Below are positions 6,118-10,472 of a stretch of 10,472 bases of DNA, one piece after another. The position numbers were made by a program, and so were the translations under genes. The notes beneath the pieces were generated by a model. It was not told where the DNA came from. It did not search any database and worked only from the letters and a program-made list of their open reading frames with translations. The stretch's first letter is position 1. Each line of letters starts with the position of its first letter. The DNA is taken from positions 1-10,472 of the forward strand of contig JAKDKI010000054.1 in NCBI GenBank assembly GCA_030453435.1, given 5' to 3'. The DNA is from Kocuria sp. GTDB taxonomy: Bacteria > Actinomycetota > Actinomycetes > Actinomycetales > Micrococcaceae.

Positions 6118-7899
6118 TTACTGGCGGTTCCACTCCCAGACGTTCCAGAACACGCCGTCCTGGTTGGGCTGGTACTCGCTCACTCCGCCGATCTGATCGG
6201 AGACTCCGAAGAAGCCCGGGGACTGGAACAGCGGCAGCCCGTAGCCGTCTTCGAAGGTGTGGCGGTCGATCTCGACCATCTGGTCGTCGCGGGAGTCCTT
6301 GTCCAGGTTGGAACGGGCCTCGTCCACGAGCTTGTCCACCTCTTCGTTGGAGTACTCGTTGTAGTTGCCGCCGCCGCCGGTCTTGAAGATCTGGGACAGA
6401 GCTTCGGTACCGACACCCGGGGAGACCCAGCCGAACAAGGATGCATCGTAGTCACCGTCGGCGAGCTTCTCGGACCAGTTGGGATCACCCAAGTCCTCGA
6501 CCTTGAAGCCAGCCTGTTCAGCAGATTCCTTGATCAGCTGGAAGGTGTCCACACGCTGCGGGTTCTCGTTGTTGTAAAGGATGCGCACGGTGGGCGTCTT
6601 GCCGTCGAGCAATTCCTTGGCGGCATCGATGTCCGGCTCGCCGTAGAGCTCCTCCGCCTGGTTCTCGCCAGTGGTCTTCTCGTACTCTTCCTGGCTGGTA
6701 ACCCACAGCTGAGAGTTCAGCACAGAGGCGTCTTCATTGACCGGCTTGACCAGCTGATCAACGATCTGCTGACGGGGGATGGTCTTCAGGAACGCCTCGC
6801 GGGTGTTCTCATCCCCGAAGGTGTCCGAACCGAAGTTCAGGTCCAGGTGGTCGTAAGCCAACTGCCCGCCATCGACGACCTCCACGTTGTCCAACTCGGT
6901 CACCTGGTCGATGGTGTCCTTGTTGACATTGCCCGGGGCCATGATGTCCACTTCACCGTTGCGCAGTGCCTGGATCTGAGCCGTGGCGTCACCGATGGTG
7001 CGAATGGTGATCTCGTCCAGGTTGCCCTCGTGGTCACCGGCGTAGTTCTCGTTCTTCTCCAGGGTCACGGAGTTGTTCTCCACGATGTCGCGGATCTGGT
7101 AAGGACCGTTGGACAGCAACAAGCTCTCGTCCTCGGGCATGTCGGAGAAGGCGAATGCCTCGCCCCAGGCGGTGCCAATTTCTTCGAGTTCCGGGCGTTC
7201 CTGCGGGCTCTCGGGGTCACCCGCGGGAGCGTCCTCAAGGGTGGACAGCAGCTCGTCCTCGGACATACCGGCCTGCTCGGCCACCACGTGGGCGGGATGC
7301 AGATACAAATCGTCGAAGGCGATTTCCCAGTCAGCCTGGGGCTCGTCATAGGTCAGCGTGAAGGACTTGCCGTCCTCGGAGAACTCGGGCTTGTCCGTGT
7401 GCCCCAGGATGTCGGTGGAACCAGCGATCGAGAAGTATGTGGTGCCGGTTTCGGCCTCTGCGTCCTCGTCGTCGTAGAAACCGGAACCGGTGGCCCACCA
7501 CAGCATGATGTCGGCCTTGTCGATGGCGTTGCCGTCGGACCACTGGGGATCATTCAGGGTGTATTCGACGGTCAGGGGATCTTCGGAGGTCTGCTCGTAG
7601 GAGCCGAATCCTTCGTTGGGCTGGATCTCCTGCGCAGGGTTCACGTAGATGAAACCCTCGCGGGTGGCGTTACCGATTTTGCCGTTGATATCGAGGTTCG
7701 TTGCCGGGGTACCGCTGTTGACCGCGGTGAACGCGTTGGTTTCGGCTACGGTGACCACGCCGCCGGACTCACCGCCGCCATTGTCACCGCCTCCGCCGTT
7801 CTCGTCGCCGCCGCCAACGCTCGCGCATCCGGACAAAGCCAACGCGGCAATCGCGGCAACAGAAACGGCTGCCTTGCCCTTGAAAGTGTAATTTCCCAT
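6118..7899 (-). CDS. Extracellular solute-binding lipoprotein, family 5 (peptide ABC importer)
   Basis: This 593-residue protein has a lipoprotein signal: a basic start with K7 and K9, a hydrophobic stretch at 10-22 and lipobox LSGC with the lipidated Cys at 25. A Gly-rich acidic spacer (28-47) tethers the domain to the membrane. The SBP_bac_5 fold covers about 50-590. It is supported by QWSDGNAIDKADIMLWW (119-135), NGPYQI (264-269), NLDEITIRTIGDATAQIQAL (293-312), NGEVDI and the late motif GNYNEYSNEEVDKLVDEAR (511-529). It captures solute, by family most often peptides, and delivers it to DppB/DppC. The protein is strongly acidic, notably DDEDAEAE near 143-150. The ATG at 7899 has AGGAGAG 8 bases upstream. 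It is the first gene of the importer locus. Confidence 0.96.
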   Translation of the reverse strand: MGNYTFKGKAAVSVAAIAALALSGCASVGGGDENGGGGDNGGGESGGVVTVAETNAFTAVNSGTPATNLDINGKIGNATREGFIYVNPAQEIQPNEGFGSYEQTSEDPLTVEYTLNDPQWSDGNAIDKADIMLWWATGSGFYDDEDAEAETGTTYFSIAGSTDILGHTDKPEFSEDGKSFTLTYDEPQADWEIAFDDLYLHPAHVVAEQAGMSEDELLSTLEDAPAGDPESPQERPELEEIGTAWGEAFAFSDMPEDESLLLSNGPYQIRDIVENNSVTLEKNENYAGDHEGNLDEITIRTIGDATAQIQALRNGEVDIMAPGNVNKDTIDQVTELDNVEVVDGGQLAYDHLDLNFGSDTFGDENTREAFLKTIPRQQIVDQLVKPVNEDASVLNSQLWVTSQEEYEKTTGENQAEELYGEPDIDAAKELLDGKTPTVRILYNNENPQRVDTFQLIKESAEQAGFKVEDLGDPNWSEKLADGDYDASLFGWVSPGVGTEALSQIFKTGGGGNYNEYSNEEVDKLVDEARSNLDKDSRDDQMVEIDRHTFEDGYGLPLFQSPGFFGVSDQIGGVSEYQPNQDGVFWNVWEWNRQ

Positions 7900-7907
7900 G
7901 ACGGTAT

Positions 7908-7914
7908 CTCTCCT
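7908..7914 (-). promoter_or_regulatory. Ribosome binding site of the solute-binding protein gene
   Basis: AGGAGAG on the minus strand lies 8 bases before the ATG. It is a near-consensus Shine-Dalgarno sequence and the strongest in the importer locus, which fits the need for abundant binding protein. Confidence 0.8.
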
Positions 7915-7994
7915 GGTGTGGTGTCACGATCGGTGGGGCACCACGGTGTGCTTCCACCCGTGAGTTGGATGAGTTGTGCGTGAGGTGTGTTTCA

Positions 7995-8007
7995 TCTCAC
8001 AGTGAGA
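7995..8007. promoter_or_regulatory. Candidate operator palindrome TCTCACAGTGAGA
   Basis: A perfect 6-1-6 inverted repeat lies just downstream of the possible minus-strand -10 box (8016-8011), overlapping where transcription of the importer would start. Such a position suits a repressor site, for example of a GntR-type regulator. No regulator gene is visible in the window and the match could be chance. Confidence 0.3.
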
Positions 8008-8201
8008 CATAGGTTACCGGTCATTGATCATGAACACGCGCCTCAGTTGTCCGTGTCCGACAAATACTCGTCATTTTGTTACTCATTGGTCACAATCTCG
8101 AAACACGTCACCCGCGATTGAGACGAAATCCGTTCTGACCACCGCACCTGCCGCTCTTGACTCATCCTGTGACTACGCTTGGCACAAGAAGAACAGCTAC
8201 C

Positions 8202-8207
8202 GGAGGA
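8202..8207 (+). promoter_or_regulatory. Ribosome binding site deciding the LapA-domain gene start
   Basis: GGAGGA lies 6 bases before the ATG at 8214. It favours this start over an in-frame TTG at 8157, which would add 19 residues. Confidence 0.85.
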
Positions 8208-8213
8208 ACCGTT

Positions 8214-8696
8214 ATGACACAGCACCCGCAAGACCCCGTACAGCCCCGCCGCGACCCCTCGGAACCTGGAGAAACCTTCGACTCGCGCGCACAGCAAGCG
8301 GACGGGCGCGACACAGAACGTGACCGTGCGGCGTCGTCGTCGGTGGAAACGGCCCGGGGCGGCGGCCGCGACCACAGCGCCGCGCCCGCGACCGACCCCA
8401 CTTTGGACGAACCCACCAAGCGCGGTGTCTCTGGAATTGTGTGGGCCGCGCTGATCCTGGGCGTGATCATCCTGATCCTGCTCCTGATCTTCATCATCCA
8501 GAACAACGTGTCCACTCGATTCGAATACATGGCCTGGCAGTTCAGCCTTCCTCTGGGAGTGGCCATGTTGCTCTCGGCCGTCGCGGGCGCACTGGTCATG
8601 GCGCTTGTGGGGTCGGTACGCATGTTCAAACTGAGCCACCGCGTCCGCAAACTCGAGAAAGAACGCGCACGCATCAAGGAAACCCTCAACCGGTAA
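8214..8696 (+). CDS. LapA-domain (DUF1049) small membrane protein
   Basis: This 160-residue protein begins with a disordered, charged cytoplasmic tail (1-72, rich in Asp, Arg, Pro, Ser and Ala). A LapA-like domain follows: TM1 (about 74-95), the characteristic turn IIQNN (94-98) followed by STRFEYMAWQFSLPLG, TM2 (about 112-135) and a basic coiled-coil-like tail (138-158, LSHRVRKLEKERARIKETL). In Gram-negative bacteria LapA-domain proteins are linked to lipopolysaccharide assembly; actinobacterial homologues have no outer membrane and no established role. The ATG has GGAGGA 6 bases upstream. The antiporter gene begins 47 bases after its stop, so the two are probably co-transcribed. The function of this protein is therefore unassigned beyond being an inner-membrane protein with cytoplasmic tails. 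Confidence 0.88.
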   Translation: MTQHPQDPVQPRRDPSEPGETFDSRAQQADGRDTERDRAASSSVETARGGGRDHSAAPATDPTLDEPTKRGVSGIVWAALILGVIILILLLIFIIQNNVSTRFEYMAWQFSLPLGVAMLLSAVAGALVMALVGSVRMFKLSHRVRKLEKERARIKETLNR

Positions 8697-8743
8697 CCGC
8701 TATGACGCCCCCGGCCCACACCATCGCCCAGGACGGCTGAGTC

Positions 8744-10330
8744 ATGACCACCGTGGCCATCTACCTGGTGGTGGTCATGGGGCTGGGGGCATTCGCACAC
8801 CTGATTCGGCTGCCGCCCTTGTTGGGGTTCCTGGCGGCCGGTTTTCTGCTCAACGGAATGGGCATCGAGCGGTTGGACGAGCTGGAACTGCTCTCCGAGC
8901 TCGGTGTCACCCTTCTTCTGTTCGGGATCGGGCTCAAACTCGATCTGCGCACCCTCCTGGGCAAAGAGGTGTGGGCCGCCGGAACCATTCATATGGCGGT
9001 CAGCGCCGTGGGCGGGGCCGCAGTCCTGTGGCTCATGATGCTGGCGGGCCTGGAACTGGCCGGTGAAACCGCTGGAACGGTCCTGCTCGTAGCTTTTGCG
9101 TTGTCCTTCTCCTCTACGGTGCTGGTCGTCAAGATCCTGGACGAGCGCGGCGAGTCCAACTCCTTGTACGGGCGGGTGGCCGTGGGCATCCTGGTCCTGC
9201 AAGACATTGCCGCGGTCCTGTACCTCACCATTTCCAGCGGCCACCTCCCCTCTCCCTGGGCGCTTCTCGTGCTGGCACTGCTGTGGCCGGTGACCAGGCT
9301 CGCCCGATTGCTGTGGTCTCGACTGGGGCATGGTGAGCTACTGGCCCTCTTCGGCGTGGTCATGGCCTTGGTCCCCGGGTGGTGGGCGTTCACTGCCACC
9401 GGGCTCAAGGGCGATCTGGGTGCCCTGCTGGTCGGGGTGCTCCTGGCATCCCACCCCCTGGCGCGGGACCTTGCCAAATCGATCCTCACGGTCAAAGACC
9501 TGTTGCTGGTCGGGTTCTTCGTGAGCATCGGCTTCTACGGCCTACCCAGCATGGAAATGCTGATCATGGCAGTCATCCTGTGCCTGCTGATACCCATGCA
9601 ATCCGCGGCCATGGCCGCCGTGCTCACGCTCTGTGGGCTACGACGCCGCACGGCAGTCCGCGGGGCCCTCGCGCTGGCCAATTACTCCGAGTTCGCCCTC
9701 ATCGTGGGTTCAACCGCGGTGGTGACGGGTCACCTCGACGACGATTGGCTGGTCATGCTCGCGTGCGCTGTGGCGCTGAGCTTTGTGGTGTCCACCGTGC
9801 TCAACCGGCGTGGAAGCCTGATCACCAGCGCACTGCTGCGCGCCGTGCCCGAGGCACCCGAGGACAAGCTGCATCCCGAGGACCGCCCACTGGACCTGAC
9901 CCGAGCGGACGTGCTAGTCATGGGTATGGGCAGGGTCGGCACGGCCACCTATGACGAGTTCACGGTGACCACCTCGCACAAGGTGGTGGGCCTCGAGATC
10001 GACCCCGTCAGGGCACACCACTTGTGGGAGCAGGGCTATGACGTCGAAAACGCGGACGCCACGGACGCGGACGTGTGGGACCGAATCTCTGCAACCGGCC
10101 ACGTCAAGGTGGCCGTGCTCGCCATGCCGTTCCACGATGCCAACGTGGCCGCGCTGCGCGAACTGCACAGTTCTGATTTCTCCGGCCGCGTGGCTGCGGT
10201 GGCGCAGTACGAGGATCAGGTGGCTGAGCTGGAGAAGCTGGGCGTTGACACCGTGATCAATCTGTATTCGGGTGCAGGCTTGGCTCTCGCGATCGAGGCG
10301 CAGGAGGACCTGGAGCACCCAGAGGACTGA
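8744..10330 (+). CDS. CPA2 family cation:proton antiporter with TrkA-N (RCK) domain, KefB/YbaL-like
   Basis: This 528-residue protein has an N-terminal Na+/H+-exchanger membrane domain (about 1-355, roughly 11-13 helices) and a C-terminal Rossmann domain (about 387-508). Marks of the KefB/KefC/YbaL group are LPPLLGFLAAGFLLNGMGI near 23-41, SFSSTVLVVKILDERGESNS (121-140), YGRVAVGILVLQDIAAV with Q153 and D154 at the presumed cation/proton site, and GFFVSIGF (257-264). The nucleotide-binding loop is GMGRVG (394-399) and the acidic end of beta-2 is GLEID (416-420), the usual ribose contact. It should exchange K+ or Na+ for protons under control of a bound nucleotide. No TrkA-C domain follows the Rossmann domain, so the C-terminus is short compared with larger KefC-like proteins. 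AGGA lies 10 bases before the ATG. It is probably co-transcribed with the LapA-domain gene. The transported ion cannot be decided here. Confidence 0.93.
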   Translation: MTTVAIYLVVVMGLGAFAHLIRLPPLLGFLAAGFLLNGMGIERLDELELLSELGVTLLLFGIGLKLDLRTLLGKEVWAAGTIHMAVSAVGGAAVLWLMMLAGLELAGETAGTVLLVAFALSFSSTVLVVKILDERGESNSLYGRVAVGILVLQDIAAVLYLTISSGHLPSPWALLVLALLWPVTRLARLLWSRLGHGELLALFGVVMALVPGWWAFTATGLKGDLGALLVGVLLASHPLARDLAKSILTVKDLLLVGFFVSIGFYGLPSMEMLIMAVILCLLIPMQSAAMAAVLTLCGLRRRTAVRGALALANYSEFALIVGSTAVVTGHLDDDWLVMLACAVALSFVVSTVLNRRGSLITSALLRAVPEAPEDKLHPEDRPLDLTRADVLVMGMGRVGTATYDEFTVTTSHKVVGLEIDPVRAHHLWEQGYDVENADATDADVWDRISATGHVKVAVLAMPFHDANVAALRELHSSDFSGRVAAVAQYEDQVAELEKLGVDTVINLYSGAGLALAIEAQEDLEHPED

Positions 10331-10346
10331 AGCCCGGTGAGATCGA

Positions 10347-10364
10347 CCCGCGCGATGTCGCGGG
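10347..10364 (+). terminator. Possible weak hairpin after the antiporter gene
   Basis: CCCGCG (10347-10352) and CGCGGG (10359-10364) form a perfect 6-base stem with a six-base loop, 16 bases after the antiporter stop. There is no U-run, so terminator function is uncertain. AGCCCG (10331-10336) could compete for the same right arm by pairing with CGGGCT (10361-10366). Confidence 0.35.
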
Positions 10365-10408
10365 CTATCCACGAATGAAACTCAACGGGTGTGGTGCCCG
10401 CCACGGGG

Positions 10409-10414
10409 TAGGCT
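10409..10414 (+). promoter_or_regulatory. Possible -10 box of the right-edge gene
   Basis: TAGGCT fits the actinobacterial TAnnnT -10 pattern and lies 43 bases before the ATG at 10458. No convincing -35 box is seen at 17-18 bases upstream. Confidence 0.35.
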
Positions 10415-10457
10415 GGAGGGCAGTCCAGTGACCGTCAAACCAAGGAGTCATTGCCCC

Positions 10458-10472
10458 ATGCCCAAGATCATC
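10458..10472 (+). CDS. Start of an unidentified gene, cut by the window edge
   Basis: Only five codons are present (MPKII). The start is credible because AAGGAG (10442-10447) lies 10 bases upstream and a possible -10 box precedes it. Too little is present to name a family. Confidence 0.6.

Larger units (their letters stand above)
7900..8213. promoter_or_regulatory. Divergent intergenic region between importer locus and lapA-domain gene
   Basis: These 314 bases hold no credible gene. They must contain the promoters for the minus-strand importer and the plus-strand LapA/antiporter pair. On the minus strand TAACCT (8016-8011) is a possible -10 box without a good -35 box. On the plus strand TACGCT (8174-8179) is a possible -10 box. 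TTGACT (8157-8162) looks like a -35 box but is only 11 bases away from it, too close to pair. AT content is higher around 8060-8130 than in neighbouring genes. Small inverted repeats occur at 7995-8007 and 8047-8063 (TTGTC, 7 bases, GACAA). Confidence 0.45.

Noticed and set aside
6259..7983. A 574-codon open frame on the plus strand opposite the solute-binding protein gene
   Set aside because: Its translation is a repetitive Val/Leu/Gly/Asp mixture with no recognisable domain. The opposite strand encodes a complete family 5 binding lipoprotein with signal peptide and ribosome binding site. Long antisense frames are common in high-GC DNA.
7900..8213. A possible riboswitch or small RNA in the divergent intergenic region
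   Set aside because: I found only short inverted repeats and no terminator-like hairpin with a U-run or known riboswitch motif.
8702..8740. A 12-codon ORF between the LapA-domain and antiporter genes, as a possible leader peptide
   Set aside because: It has no ribosome binding site and no features of an attenuator; the gap is short and fits ordinary operon spacing.
8162..9331. A 389-codon open frame on the minus strand opposite the LapA-domain and antiporter genes
   Set aside because: The translation is rich in Gln, His, Arg and Gly without family resemblance, while both plus-strand genes show clear domains and start signals.

Overview
The window is high-GC DNA with dense, often overlapping genes. 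It carries a mycothiol-dependent enzyme family member, a fused double-ATPase peptide ABC transporter and a small actinobacterial-style PH-domain membrane protein. Together these point to an actinobacterium, probably of the Micrococcales (Micrococcaceae-like); I cannot name the genus from sequence alone.

Layout. Positions 1-376 (minus) are the N-terminal half of a maleylpyruvate-isomerase/DinB-like mycothiol-dependent enzyme that runs off the left edge. Positions 481-7899 are mostly one minus-strand peptide (Dpp/Opp-type) ABC importer locus. In transcription order it holds a lipoprotein solute-binding protein (7899-6118), an enlarged DppB permease (5997-4462), a DppC permease (4465-3362, with a 4-base ATGA overlap) and a fused DppD-DppF ATPase (2619-481). 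A strong inverted repeat (6033-6070) lies between the binding-protein and permease genes. A PH-domain membrane protein gene (about 2673-3332, plus strand) sits in the opposite orientation between dppC and the ATPase gene and breaks the otherwise collinear cluster.

A 314-base divergent intergenic region (7900-8213) separates the importer from a plus-strand pair. The first is a small two-helix LapA-domain membrane protein (8214-8696). The second is a CPA2-type cation:proton antiporter with a C-terminal TrkA-N/RCK nucleotide-binding domain (8744-10330). The last 15 bases start another plus-strand gene with a clear ribosome binding site (ATG at 10458).

How the genes work together. The binding lipoprotein captures a peptide or similar solute outside the membrane, DppB and DppC form the channel, and the two ATPase halves in one chain power uptake. 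All parts needed for a complete importer are present. The LapA/antiporter pair probably forms a separate membrane ion-homeostasis unit. I do not see a clearly undescribed system, CRISPR array, mobile element or RNA gene. The most noteworthy points are the antisense PH gene inside the importer locus, the roughly 170-residue membrane insertion in DppB, the long low-complexity tail and linker of the fused ATPase, and the hairpin between the binding-protein and permease genes.
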